Both the position numbers and the translations under genes were made by a program. The notes under the pieces were generated by a model that saw nothing but the letters and a program-made list of their open reading frames with translations, did not search any database and was not told the origin of the DNA. Below, in pieces: positions 12,746 through 26,032 of a DNA stretch of 64,000 nt. Numbering within the stretch: position 1 is the first letter of the stretch; every line of letters starts with the position of its first letter. The DNA is from Lanius collurio (Eukaryota; Chordata; Aves; Passeriformes; Laniidae), in contig JACBWW010000004.1 in the NCBI GenBank assembly GCA_020086605.1, positions 16,498,357 through 16,562,356 of the forward strand, read 5' to 3'.

Positions 12746-13226
12746 TAGACGTGTATTTTAGATATACGCACACATTTTTCTCTACACAGATGCATAGATG
12801 AAAACTCATCATGTTTGAGAACTAATCAAGAAATTACTATGCATTTATATGTACACATAAACAGCCCTAGTCCCTCACTGGAGCACTATATACCTATGAT
12901 TTTTTGCTTGATGGAAAGCAAAACACATGGAGAAGGCTGCTCATCCTGGCCTCAGCCCAGCACACAGTCAGCAAGTTCCCTGTGGTCACATCCAGACCTG
13001 AAAGCCAGAAAGCACCTCTAGGTTTACAATTTAGGTGCCCACAAGAGGTAAGGGGGAAAAATTATGAGAGCAAGCATTAGAAATTATTTTTAAAAGGATC
13101 TCTGCCAAAACAGAGAACACTATGCCTCTGAATATATTTTTAAAGGATAAAAGGCGAAATACAAACACATAGTAATACTAATCTTTGATCACAGAAAAGT
13201 TTTAAATTTAGCCTATGTAAAGCTCC

Positions 13227-13243
13227 AAAAAAAAAAAAAAAAA
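13227..13243 (+). repeat. Poly(A)17 tract
   Basis: Seventeen uninterrupted A residues on the + strand, followed by CAAAACCC. No upstream processed-transcript features are obvious. Confidence 0.95.
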
Positions 13244-13585
13244 CAAAACCCTACTGCAGTACTATAACGCTAAATTTTTTCAAATATCCCAAGAGTCAGA
13301 AGGAAGGCTACAAGTAAAATTTCTTTAGAGAGCACATTTGAAATCCATTCAAAGTCTTCTAAAATTTCTCAGTTTGAAACACCTTGTTTGCATGTCATCA
13401 TGTCTGACATGCACCCAAAAAACCCTCATGGAGGCTTAAAACATACATAATTCGTTCCTCAAGTGAAAATATAAGAGACTGCAGATTATTTTCTTAATAT
13501 TACAGAGAATTTTTTTTAAAGCTACATATATATTTCAGCTACATGTCAAACATACAGATTTTTTCAATACCATAATAGTCTTTAA

Positions 13586-13600
13586 TTTTTTTTTTTTTTT
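13586..13600 (+). repeat. Poly(T)15 tract
   Basis: Fifteen uninterrupted T residues on the + strand, followed by ACACAG. It lies about 340 bases after the A17 run and is therefore complementary to it, but the DNA between shows no element I recognise. Confidence 0.95.
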
Positions 13601-14590
13601 ACACAGATGAGAAAAGATTTTTATGTTTCAAGCCCCACACTCACAACCAAACATTCACACATTCTAAAATGAGTCTCCTTAAAAGCCAAAACAAACATTT
13701 TGTGTCCAGTTCTTCCACAAAACAAGGCTACATAAATTGGGAGGCTTTTGTGCCACTTACAACTAGTTTGCAGGCAAGCAGAGGAAAATTAAAAAAATAT
13801 ATAGTAACTTTCAAAATAAGCACACAGAATTTGCTACAGAATTTTGCTACAGAAAGACCTATTGCAATGGGAAGTCATCCTCCATAACAGAGTGGAAATT
13901 CCACTGCTGAAGGCCTGACATAGGACCAGGAAACCCACATATAGAGAGGGCATAACTGTGTGAATGGCAAGCTCAGACTCACTATGTGTCTTCTGTTTGC
14001 ATCCACAGCAGTAGGAAGCATCCGTCTTCCCCCAAAGTAGCACAGGGAAGGTAGAAACCTTTTGCATAGGGAACCATCTTGAGCAATACACTGTGGTCAA
14101 ATTAAGTCAATGAGTCACATCATACCACCAAGAAAAATCAGACATGTGGTTATTTTTCATACTGTGACCTTGATTCCATTTATGCAAAGCAAATATTCCC
14201 AGAAGAAACTGAAATCCTGGATATGAGGGAGGAAAGAACACAAAAAAGAGAACAATTCATATGATTTACTGGTTTGGTACACTGGCACACAATCGCACTC
14301 CCCCATCCAGCATCCATTAAATCCATCTAAAGGCCAGAACAAGGCACCAGTCTCATCCTGCAGACTAAAACATTCAGTGAGCATTTCCTTTGCTGTGCAG
14401 TTACAGCACACCCAAAGTGCATCCCTGCAGTCTCCACTACCCAGAGGCACTACTTAGTAAAACTGATCTTACTTATCAGCAAGTCAATCAGTTAAGAGAA
14501 ATCTTAGTAGGAGGATCTTCTCACCTGTAAGGAAGGTTGAGATGAGAAGATTAAGTTACTTGCAGGGAAACCAAAGTAATTGAAACAAAA

Positions 14591-14666
14591 AAGGCAAATC
14601 CTTATTTTTTTATGTAACAAGGCAAATCCTTTTTATGTAAAGGCAAATCCTTATTTTTTTATGTAT
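14591..14666 (+). repeat. Three-copy tandem repeat, about 21-28 bp unit
   Basis: Three head-to-tail copies beginning AAGGCAAATCC and ending TTTTTATGTA. The first and third copies carry an extra TTATTT stretch and are nearly identical to each other. The middle copy is shorter by about seven bases. The period is too long for a microsatellite, so this is a small minisatellite-like duplication. Confidence 0.85.
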
Positions 14667-17600
14667 TAAACTGATCTTCGAGATTTGACAGGCTAAGATT
14701 GGTGCTTTGGAAAAGGGAACACCAGTGAGAGGTGGCCAAAGCAGCAGACAATTAACCGGTCATGAACAAGCTTCTAAATCAAGTACTTGATGGAACATAG
14801 GACTATGGGAAGATTCAATCCCAAAGTCTCCAGTGACCTAATTCACATGATGGACAGATGATACACTCCCTCTTCCCAGTCCAGCACTCTACCCTGCAGG
14901 GCAGGAACTTTGCTCTGAGCAATGTTTCTAGGTCAGTGCTACTGGTCATCTGCAAATCTCATGGACTCACCCAGATGTCAGCCAGGAGTCCAATCCTGTG
15001 CAAAAACTCAGCACAGAGCGTGTACAACAGCCAATAAATCCAAGAGCCCATTTAGCACCTATGTGCACACATATAAACACAATCCACTTCTTACAAGTCA
15101 AAAAGAATTATGTGATAATTTTGTAACCACAGAGCTGTTTTGGGCCTTATTTTAAATTGTACTCTCTAACTTTAAGAGCTTATAAACCATATTCTAATTC
15201 CTCACAGACAGGTAGGTGCTTAAACAAGGGTCAGGCTGGAACATAAATGTTGCATATCTCCACTGCCAATGCTTCAGAGCTGTTGAGCTCCCTCAGATGA
15301 GAGCTAGACTGAAGTCCATTTCACTGAAGGATCTTGCATCCTTCTGTTGCAACCACAACACTTTCCCTTCCCTCCTTGAAGTATTTCATATGAAACATGG
15401 TCTCTACAGCCCCTCCTTACAGTTTCTCCTCTCCTTTGATCCAGGCAGGATAAAGTAGGATAATTATATTATTCTTCAAGGTGAACAAAATCTCTGTTTC
15501 CAATAAAGAATGACTCATTTAAAGAAAGGAAAATGGACAATGGTTGGAAAGCAAAATGGAGAGAGACAGAGATAGTGCTCATAACCCCCTAAGTCCACTG
15601 GCACTGTATTATATTTGAGTATCAGAATGGAATACTTTGCCTCTCTTTGGGTATATGGGCAACATACATGTGACCCAAATCCTATACTTCCTTAAATTCT
15701 ATATCTTTTAAGTATCTCTAGATCTGAAGATGCAATTCGTGGTCTGAACACCAAAAAGGCAGGAAAATAAATTTAAAAGAGCGCTGATATCAGAAGAGAT
15801 TTTGATAGCACAAGGAAAGCTTTTGTGATGCAGAAAAACAGTTCTAGAAAAAACAGAGATCTTGCTTGGCTTTTGCTCACACAATGACCAGACTACATGA
15901 AAGCTCTGCAGCTGTTTTGCTAGTTAAAGAAAGCAATAGCTGGAGGATTTTAAAATAAAAAGCATGTAACCCTAAAATGAATTATTGAAGGAATGAAAAG
16001 CCATGAAGTGGTTTACCCAAACACAGGACTTGACTGTCTTTCTTGTTGTGCCCAAGAAGGCAGGCTGAACTCATAATGGTTATGGAAAAGCTGGTCCCAG
16101 ACATCTGCACACTCAGAGGCTTGGCAAGCCAGGCCTTGGCATCTCACCAGAGGCAGGAATTGCATTAATGTAGATGATGTATTAGAAAAGGAAGGACCAA
16201 TTTGTATTAGTCATGGACTTTGTGGCAAAGATGGCAGCAACAAAATATGAACTAAGGGAATAGGAAATTGCATGGCATTACTTTTAATAGTGTATTACCA
16301 AGACCCAGCTGCCTTATACCATACTAGCTTCTTTTCAGTTTCTCTTCTTTTCATAGACAAGCACACAAAGCAGTAATTTCACTAGTCCATCACCAGTAAA
16401 AATGGGATTTGCGTCCTAATCAATTCCAAAAGAAAAAAGGTGTGTGGTTTCCTAAAAAAGGCAAAGACAAGAGAAGCACGGCCACACACCCAACCAAATA
16501 TCATACACCCCACCCCCAGATTCTTCCTGTGGATGTCAGGTTTATTTCCAATTCCCACTTACTGCTCCTTATGAAATACCTTTCTCAGTCTGTTTGCATG
16601 TAGCACTGAGCTCTCATCCACACATGACACCCTCAGCTGCACTTGCAATACCAAAAAATGTTTCATCTAAAATACCCAGAAAAAAAAAAAAGTTTCTGAT
16701 TCTCCTGTTCTGGCATCAGTAGGAGCATGAGGGACACAACAGAACCAACACAGTGGGCACTGGATAGAAAAGCAGCAAGATAGTACAACCTTAGTGATCC
16801 TTGACATCAGAATTCTCACCCTTAACATTTCTTTGTGCCAGGAATACACCTGAAACAGGTAAAGTAAGAGCAGGAAATGTATTTACTATGTGACTGGAGC
16901 TGAGTTCCTTTCCCCACCCACCACATTCCTTATCAATTCAACTGGAGATAGCATTCATTTCTTACAGATTGTAAGGTCAGCATCTCCAAAGAAGAGCTAA
17001 AAAAATATCAGCTAAATTTTCATGAAATCAAGGCTGACCGAGTTAAAACCACTCACATGAGATTATTAGCAAGGCAGTTTTACTAGTGCAAGAGCACAAA
17101 TTCTGTATTCGAGGTACGAGACACAGTGTCTAGACTGCTGTTCTTGTAGTAAGTTCTACCTCTCCACAGTGGTAACTGCCCTTCCAACACAACAGCCAGC
17201 ACATGAAGCTTTTAGTCTGGTCCAGCTGGCAAGAGGGCTGGAGGTCCTACTCTCAAATCAGCAGAATGTCACAGTAGGATGAAATCCAAAAGTCACTTAG
17301 ATTTTTCCCCACTTAGCCAAGACAAAGAGACAGTGGTTTCCACAAAAGAGGTGGTTTTCATCTGGCACAGAGTCACTGCCATCTGGGCACAGAACAAATA
17401 CCCTCCATTTCCTAGGCTTTACATAAGCTGTGGGCTGCAAGTAACCCAATAACTGTGTATTGTCAGTTTTATTTGTTGTTAATCCTGATGAATTTTTTCT
17501 GGTCATGGCTCAAAGTCCTCTAAAAGCATATGAAGTTAAATATGCAATGTTTCAGTGTGTTGTTGAGGCAACTGGACTATTCAAAGTTACCAGAAACTTA

Positions 17601-18469
17601 ATATTTATTAGCTTACAGTGCTATTATTTTTGACCAGAATACAATTGTATTCTCTCCCATTCAACTAATTTTTCCTTTTGATCCCAAAAGGGCCAAGACA
17701 GGGGAGGGGGAAAGGGTTGTCTGCACACTTTATCACAAAGAACTGAACAAACTTTCCATGTCCAAGGATAATTAAGGACAGGTTGTAGATATACAAAGTC
17801 CATCAACATCCCCCAAAATCTGTTGATCCCAAGACCTTCTCTATTGCAATAATACAGGCAGAACAAAATGCATGTAGAAGCCAAAGCAAAGAAAAAGGAG
17901 CTGGGATTTCTTTGCTCATCTCCAAACTCTACCACAGCTGGTTGGATCAGCAGGCAAGTAGCTAAGTCTGATATTTAAACTTTTATTGTCATCAAAATGG
18001 CTTAATATTGTATTTGTGATTTGAACCATGTTAGTCCGGAAGCTTAGAGGTATGTATTAAATTATCCATGTAATCCAGCAAGTGAGTGCAGAAGCGTGAT
18101 TGCTTGGTCACTGCACAAAAAAAGAAAAAAAACCAAAAAACTGGTCACATCACAATGAAGATGCAGGTTCATAGTTACTTTTGACAGCTGTCTTTAATCT
18201 TCCCATATTTTGGATTCCCACCTCCAGAAAGGCCAGTGACACGCACAGTCCCTGTTGAACTCATCAAATTGCTTTTCCTTAAAGGAGCAGAAGTATAAAG
18301 AGTGTTTCTCTCCTGCTCATACACTAAACTATAATCCAGGACCAAGAGTATCTACTAGTTCAGAATAATTCTGACAAGCCTTATCCCAAGATATTCTTCT
18401 AATTAAAGTGAAACAAACCAGAACTATCCACAATTATAACATCATTCAGCTTTCCAGTTAGTAAATACA

Positions 18470-18740
18470 CAACTCTTCCTGCTTCTCTTTTACTTCCAGC
18501 CCTACTTAATTCTGACTTTTCTTTACTGCAAAATAATACTGTACATCTCTCTGTGCTCTTGTTCTTGTGTCTTTTTCATTCTCTCACCTGATCACTTCAT
18601 TTCCTGTCCATCCATGTTCTCCTTTTTTTCACTTCTAAATCTATCCCTAGCTTCTTCACTAAGTCTCTCTTCCTAACACCTTTTCCTACTTGCTTGTACC
18701 AGAGACTCACTCTACTATCCTTCTCTGCAACCTCATTCCA
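18470..18740 (+). repeat. Pyrimidine-rich region
   Basis: Roughly 270 bases in which the + strand is strongly enriched in C and T (repeated TTCTC, TCTTTC, CTTCC and CTCTCT motifs) with few G residues. There is no fixed repeat unit. On the minus strand it is a purine-rich tract. No function can be read from it. Confidence 0.5.
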
Positions 18741-20768
18741 CATTCAGAGCCTGAGAATTGTACCAAGACCTTATGACTAGGAAATTAAATTTTGATTCAG
18801 TATGGTAATGGAAATGTAGAAATCTGGGCACTCTTCTTTCCTTTTTAGTCAGGTCTTACAAGGCACTTTCCACAGAATCTGCCCACAAAACTTTTAAACA
18901 TCATTAATTCTCAAGAGATTTCCATGCCCATTTTACTGGCCTAAGAACATCACACTTAAAAATCAAGTTAAAAATCCCAAACCCTGTGAACTTCAGCCAT
19001 GACAGAATTTCAAGTGGCTGGAAGAGGGCAGATGCTCAGGGATGCCCTTCCAGCTCTACAGTCACTCCTGCAAATCTTCTCTAGCTGTCACCACTTTAAA
19101 GATTTTCACTGATTAATACAATTTCATTCAGAAATAACAAAACAACCCCCAAGAAAGTAAAACCAAACTTTAAATGCGGACATATTTCAAAAATATATTG
19201 AATTTTGTTAAGCTACAAACATAAGCCACAAACATCATTCTGTCTCTGCAAGCTGTCAATCTTGATTCTATCATGGACTGCTAGCTTGCTTTCTTTAGTT
19301 TTGCACACAGGCAATCCAATATAGGCAGGTAGTCCCTTCCTTTCTCTTATCACTCCTATTCAGCCAGTTCTGCAGGAATTGAGGGCTATCTCATTTTCAG
19401 ATTCCTGAACATTCTTTCTCACATTCTCTTGCACTGCAATTCTTTAAAAACTGGATTGTCAAATGAATAGTATTTATCTTGAGTGATCTTCCAAGAGGAA
19501 ACACAATGTAGACTTCTTCTCCATTAAATATTTTTGTTATCTTATTCTGCGCATTAAAAAATAACCAAATCATTTTTCCCTCTCTGAAAAGGGAATTTCA
19601 CTGCTGAATTTTTTATTCAGGCAATACATAGTCTGCTCACATTGCCCATTCAGAGAGTCAATACTTCTAAAAACATAAAAAAGTTACTCCTTTTCTGTTT
19701 TCCATTCAAACATTACCCATGGCTACTGCACTTTGAATCCTCAATTACTACAAATCTCACTCAGGAAACAATGAAGGTTTTTTACTGGGACAAATTTTGC
19801 TGCTGCTTGTCCAAGATTGTTACCCATGTCAGTTCTAAAAAGACCACAGAATATACTGGAGGGAAAGAATTATTAAAGAAATATAGGTAAAGATGAACAG
19901 AAACCAAGTATTCCTATAGTAACTGAACTATACTCTGAGAATTTATGTGTACAAACTATCTGTCCATAATTAGACAATGACAACTTGTCAACACTTTTTT
20001 AAAACATTTATCCATAATTATATCTAATAGCAGAGAGTTACACAGGTTGTAGAGGTACCGTGCTAGTAAACAAAGAGGTAATAGTATGGGAAAAAATTTA
20101 AAACAACAAGAATTAGGAGATGCACCCCATATTAATTTCATTCATTACAAAAGTTCTATCTAGACTTCTTTTTGTAGGTAGGAGATCTGGGGGCAAATTT
20201 GTGATTACATGTTTCTGTTCCTCAAACAAGTCCTCTCTACCATCAGCAAGAAATGGACAAATTGTCTGCTGCCATTAAGTGAGCAAAGGCCAGTGATACA
20301 TTTGATGTGCTTTCAGTCTCCATAAGAGCACATGAGATTTTCTCAGTAGTTTCCCTGGGAGATTGCATAAGTACAGATAGATGTTCAGGTACTGCTAACC
20401 AGCAGGAGGGCCAAACATACCGATGACAGGAAGAAAAATGCTGAAACTGCTGTGGACAAGCCAAATTCAGCCTGCTTGTCCTTTTACCCCTGTCTAGCTC
20501 AGACAGATCTCTTCTGCTCCAGGTAGGTGGAAGCAATAAGATGGATGCTCAAGTAGATGAGAAATTCAGTCTTTGGACTATCCACCTCAGTAGCCAGATA
20601 TGTTATTCTTATGCTTTTTATCACATAGTTACCAATTCCAGTCGAGCCCCCATCCAGTGCCATAAAATAAGTCAGTTTATTATTATCAGATTCTTAGACA
20701 GAAGGTCTCCACAGCAATACAGCAGCAATATTACCAGTTCCTTACTAGTACTTTATTCTTTTCTTACA

Positions 20769-20786
20769 AATATATATATATATATA
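20769..20786. repeat. (TA)n dinucleotide tract
   Basis: A run of about nine TA units. Short and otherwise unremarkable. Confidence 0.85.
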
Positions 20787-21583
20787 GTGGACGGTAATTT
20801 ACTGTAACTTAGCTGTCCACAATAATCTCCATCTCATTAGACAAGATGCAGTATAAAAACAACAGTGACAGATCTACCATCCCTCTAGTTTGCTATCTAG
20901 AGAGAAGGAATTCACAAAAGTTTGAGATAAGCAACTTATGGTCAAACAGGAAACTGGTAGCCAAATAAAATCTATACTTCAATTCCCTAATTTCATTACT
21001 TAGTAGATAACTACAGCAACAAGAAAAGAGTTCAAGAGTCAAGATACCTCACCTTAGGTATGCAGGATAAAAAATGTGAACGTAATTGACCTAGCTAGTC
21101 TAACATTTCCTGGCCTCAAGCTTAAATCCAGTCTGGAATTTAAATCATTAAAATAAATAGCATGACAGGTAGCCTGGCTGGACTTCTACAGTCCTAATCA
21201 TTTCCAGAAGAGTTGTCCCAAACCTAAGAATACCCAAAGAACAAGTGCAGGCAACTGATTCTACCCTGAAAACCTTCAAAGTCTCCAAATATCCTGTAAA
21301 GCCCCATTGGGAAGGGAGCAGACGGACCCTCCACAGCACTTCTTCACTCTAGCCTGGGAATTACACCAGTCTGTAATGCTACTTGCAGCTTCAAAATCCT
21401 GCAGATTCATTCTCTTGGTTTAGGAAAGCCTTATAGGTCTCAACTCTAAATCCTACCTCCTAAGACTCATAACTCCCACCTTAACCAGGAAATCCTAAAG
21501 ATAATGATTTTAACCGTAAACCAAGGATTCCTGTTGATTCTCACTCAGTGTCAGGGAACACTGCAGGACAGCCTTTCCTTCAG

Positions 21584-22230
21584 GGATAGGAACTGAGGGG
21601 AACAACGAGACCAGCAAGACCAGAGGTTACAGGCCAGAGCCTGTCCCACCGTACACAAGGAAGACAAACCTGGAGATGGCAGCCACATCCAATCGAGAGT
21701 CCAGCTCTTACGGTAATATCATAACAACAAGGCAGCTCCAAAGACAAATTGGGAAATCAATCCATACGTTAGAGATGAGGTCTTGCGATTGCCAGGCATA
21801 ACCATGGTGATGAAGCTGGCCAAAAATCAAGCCAGGTAGTCAAAGGCAACAAGCTGAAGTGCAGATCACACAATTCTATGGCTAGGCACTGGCATTGCTG
21901 CAGCTAATCAAAAATTGATAACCCTTCTCCATCAGCTCAGAAAAAAGAGTGACGCTCCTACAGTGAGCTTAAATAGAGTTCCTGGGCCCACAGGTGTGGG
22001 CCCCAGCTGAGGCTCATCAGGGCTATTAGGGCTTATTAGTGCACTTAGAGCTCCAACACACCTGCAGTGTCCCACCTGAGGAAGTCTAAAAGAAAAAACA
22101 TAACCCCAGTACAGTGTTCAACCCCAGCAGGACCCTAAAAGCTCCAAAACTTGACTCACATCTGGGAGAACCTCTTGAATCCTGTGTAATCCTAGCTAAG
22201 GGACTTATCAACCCCCAACCTAACCTCCTA
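21584..22230. repeat. Possible dispersed repeat or LTR remnant
   Basis: This block differs from its surroundings: it is richer in G and C and denser in CC/GG and CAG-type words. It contains a TTAAATA box at 21969-21976, and soon after it an inverted repeat of GGGCCCACA and TGTGGGCCC separated by GG (21984-22003). Next come short internal repeats of the GGGCTATTAGGGCTTATTAG type (about 22019-22040). A TATA-like box followed by GC-rich sequence and short repeats is what a decayed retroviral LTR or a dispersed avian repeat could look like. I cannot match it to a family from memory, and no flanking target duplication or terminal TG/CA pair is convincing. It could equally be unique regulatory DNA. 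Confidence 0.3.
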
Positions 22231-22787
22231 AAAGTCCCAGCTATGGCTGCCCTCCCATGCTAGAAATCAACCAAAAAGGAAGACAATCCTTTTTCACAGC
22301 TCCAGTAGCCCCCTTCAGTGGCATGTTCCTGCTACAGACAGCATAGCCCCATCACTAGTGGTATTAAGCTTTGCCCTGCAGCAGGAGTCAGTCTAGGTAA
22401 CACATGACTGGGCTATTACATAATTTTTTTCAGGATGGTGGGACAACCCAGCATAAATCAGGTCACTTGGCATTCTTAACCAAACATACCTCTACTGTTC
22501 ACTCTTAATCCTTTGCTAAGACACCTTCCACAGCTTTAACTATAGGCACAGAAACCTATGTAATAAACAGTCCTTTTCCATCTCATGAGAACCTCCCCAG
22601 ACTCCTCATCTGAGTGTACCAGGGTACAGCAGTTGTAGTGATTTCAGTACAGACTAACAGTTCCAGGAATTTTAGAAATCACTATGGCAAGTACATAGGG
22701 AAGGCAGGGGAAAACTACAAGATAGTCTCACAGGCTGACACTGCATTTTCTCCAATAATAAGCAGGGCATATGAAATATCTTTAGAA
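22231..22787. other. Noncoding DNA before the assembly gap
   Basis: No gene is seen. The frame that opens at 22614 stays open only because it runs into the Ns. Its real part is about 58 codons without any recognisable domain. Confidence 0.7.
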
Positions 22788-23129
22788 NNNNNNNNNNNNN
22801 NNNNNNNNNNNNNNNNNNNNNNNNNNNNNNNNNNNNNNNNNNNNNNNNNNNNNNNNNNNNNNNNNNNNNNNNNNNNNNNNNNNNNNNNNNNNNNNNNNNN
22901 NNNNNNNNNNNNNNNNNNNNNNNNNNNNNNNNNNNNNNNNNNNNNNNNNNNNNNNNNNNNNNNNNNNNNNNNNNNNNNNNNNNNNNNNNNNNNNNNNNNN
23001 NNNNNNNNNNNNNNNNNNNNNNNNNNNNNNNNNNNNNNNNNNNNNNNNNNNNNNNNNNNNNNNNNNNNNNNNNNNNNNNNNNNNNNNNNNNNNNNNNNNN
23101 NNNNNNNNNNNNNNNNNNNNNNNNNNNNN
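22788..23129. other. Assembly gap (run of N)
   Basis: 342 consecutive undetermined bases. The length may be an estimate rather than a measured size. Nothing can be said about the contents. Confidence 0.99.
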
Positions 23130-26032
23130 ATTTAGGGGAGAGGTATGAGAGGCATTAATTGACAGATTTTTCCAGTTAGGACTTTTTTTTAACAGACATT
23201 TTGTTCTAGACTTTAGTTAAATAACAAAGGAAGAGAGGGGAATATGGAGGAGGCTGACAAGGACATGAGGAGGATTGTGTTTCAGAAGCCAAAGACAAAT
23301 ATATATACACACATATTTATATTACACACCTATGAACACAGGATCAGTATGTACCCACATCTTTCCAGAGTGCTGTCCCACATTTACATGAGGGACAAGA
23401 GAATACTTCTAAGTAGTCTTATATAATATTCCTATTGTGCTACTGTAAGAATTTTACAGTGCTGATCCTTTTCACAGTTGGCCTTTATCTTGCAGTAATG
23501 AAGTGGTGGCCCATGGGCAATCATTTTTCCCAGATGTCTTGCATTTCTTACACAGTTTTTTTCCAAAAAGTTATCATCAACAGCAAATGCTGTTTTTTCC
23601 ATCCTTCTTGTCTGGTACATAGGAGTACAAAAAAGGTGCAGCTGTACTCCAGGTTTATGGTCTGAGGATCTCCCTTTCACAACAGTCAGACCACAGACCT
23701 GGAAATGCTTTTGCCTCTTTGAAGCCACCAGCTTAAAGTGCCTTGCATGGTTTTGCATCTAACCCCAACAGCAGTTTAAAAAGTGCTCTTGACCATCTTG
23801 GCTCTTTGCTTTCAGGATTTCAAATATGAGTAAAACCTAAAAAATATCCCATTTTTTTCAATAGAAACCACCAAAAAAAAAAAAAAATCTGTTTTTTTTT
23901 CACTTTTCAACTTTTAAATACACCTGCACTTTGATTTTCACCATTCTTTCCTCCACCTCCCAAACCAAGAAAAATTTAGCATCTCCCTTATACACAAGCA
24001 AAAAGAACAGCTCTACCAGACATAGTGTCAGTTCAGGGGGTAAAACACAGTCCAAGCTTTTCACCTACATAATTTCACATACATCTTAAGTAGTACACTA
24101 CTGCCTAACTTGAGAAATAGATATCTTTTAGGACTTCATGATAGAGTCATATTTAGAGCTCTCATCAGCAATGCTTTTAATTAACAAGAGAATCATGACA
24201 GTCATTGAAACAATATGGGAAATAATCAAGTGTCAGTTTTAAATTTACCTTTTCTGAAACAAGACTGACACTTTTGAAGAAATAAAATAAGAGAGAAGAA
24301 GAGATCATTTTTTCCACTTGTTCAGCTGAAATCCTCCACACTGTGCAAAAATCAGGCTGGGAATTTCCCTGAGAACAGTCCTGAATAAAATAGACAGGAA
24401 AGTCCCTGAACTTAATGCATCAATTCAATTCAAAAATACCACATGAAAAGCCTTTTTGGCCAGGATCCATGCATACAAAGACTCAGGATAATAGAAGAAA
24501 AGTATTTATACTTTCCCAACCTTGGGACAAGTCTGAAACAAATTTCAAACTAAGTTCTGATTTGGTTGGTTATTCATTTCTCAGAACAACAGAATTTTGT
24601 CAACCTTCGTGCAATAATAGGCAAAAGACACAGAACACAAACCTTCCAGAGCAGATATAGCTATTGTGTACAGCTCTATATGCAATATTAAGGAATTTGC
24701 ATTATATGAATGAAATAATTATTTTGCTTACAAGCTCAAAGTAACTATAAATTTAAAATTTAAAAATATGGACTGATTTAGCCAAGGCAGTAGATTAAGT
24801 GGTAGAGTAGCTACAAAGACAGTTTCATGTACATTCCATTCTCCTAAAAGTCTTCAAAATAGTAGAAGTAAATGTGAATTAATTTCAGAAAAACATGAAC
24901 AGTTCAGTATTTTCTCAGGCTCATCTTGGCCCTTCTTCTGGGTTTTCCAAGCAGTCTGAAAAAACTTTCATGAATTTGCAGCCCAAAAATAAGGACTGAA
25001 ACCCTGCAAACTCATCACTAACCTAAAGGATGTCACCAAGCATTCATCAGCAAGAACCATCCCCTATTGAGCTAATCTAGATTGAAACAATGGCGTGGAG
25101 ATGAATGGCCCATAACATGTGAGCAATGTCCTGCAGCCTCTGGGCTTCAGATGTGCCAACATCATGCACCTGGGGAATAAGGCTGCTTGTTCAGAGAGGT
25201 AAGTTTACCAAACTGTGTTTCAACTTCTGTGGAGCTTAGGCATGTTTTTCTGCTCTCTAGGACTGAGACATAATTGTTCTCATTCTTCAGGTCCTTCAAA
25301 CGTCCTCTAACCAATTGCCTAACCCCATTCCATTAATGAAAACCACTAAAAAATTAACTAAAAATAACAATTTACCCTAAGCAAGAAGGAAAACATGATT
25401 TCCTTTTCTCCCTTATCAGGTGCCACTACTAAATTTAAACACACATCCTTGAGATTTTTGTCCTTCTTTCTCTGTAACTACTTCAGTTACTGTTGAATCA
25501 TATAAAACACCTGAAACATCAGGACTGGTGCCAGGACCCCAATTTTTTTACTACTGTTGTGAAGTCAGTCCTGACTGACTTGGGTCTTAGTGCACCCTTC
25601 TGTCTATCAGCTAGAGATATTAGATGACCCAGTACATAGGGAATCCTCTCTGAAGGCTGTTCCAGTACACTGAACTTTCCTTCCTTGAGAAGTAAATCGG
25701 TAAAGTAAATGAACTGCTGATGAATTTTTATCAGAGAACAAAATTCCTAAAATTTTATCAGATGAACTACAGAGGCCAAGAAGTCAAAGGACTCACAGTA
25801 CACACATTCTTTCCCTGTTTTAAATCCAACCATGATCTTATTTGTGGAAGGGAGCTGTCACATTAACACACAGCAAATTTACTTAATGAAAATAGATAAG
25901 GGAGTCTCTTCAGGTTACTCCAACATGTGTCTTACATTTACCCACTTAAATTTCACCCCCCAAAAAAGTCCAGTTTCTCAACTAGTCTTCTAAGCCTTTT
26001 TTCTAGACTATGTTGATCCTTTGAATACGTAT
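23130..26032. other. Noncoding DNA, no gene seen
   Basis: AT-rich sequence with an alternating TA/CA patch at about 23298-23330 and a run of 15 A residues at 23873-23887. Open frames at 23432-23758 (minus) and 24415-24660 (plus) have no recognisable similarity. A possible small exon at 25137-25198 is discussed among the findings; I do not annotate it as a gene. Confidence 0.65.
23873..23887 (+). repeat. Poly(A)15 tract
   Basis: Fifteen uninterrupted A residues, followed by a TCTG spacer and a T9 run, so the locus can form a small A/T hairpin. Confidence 0.9.

Larger units (their letters stand above)
12746..21579. other. Noncoding DNA with low-complexity tracts
   Basis: No gene or RNA gene is supported. 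Open frames are at most about 103 codons, on both strands, without recognisable domains. The stretch contains an A17 run (13227-13243), a T15 run (13586-13600), a short tandem repeat (14591-14666), a pyrimidine-rich region (about 18470-18740) and a TA dinucleotide run (20769-20786). Apart from these it is unremarkable AT-rich sequence. Confidence 0.65.

Noticed and set aside
19020..19075. CAGGGATGCCCTTCCAGCTC, resembling a CR1 3' tail
   Set aside because: The match is short and the terminal octamer-type repeats are absent, so I cannot support it.
22614..23135. 173-codon open frame
   Set aside because: About 114 codons are undetermined bases of the assembly gap; the real part is short and unrecognised.
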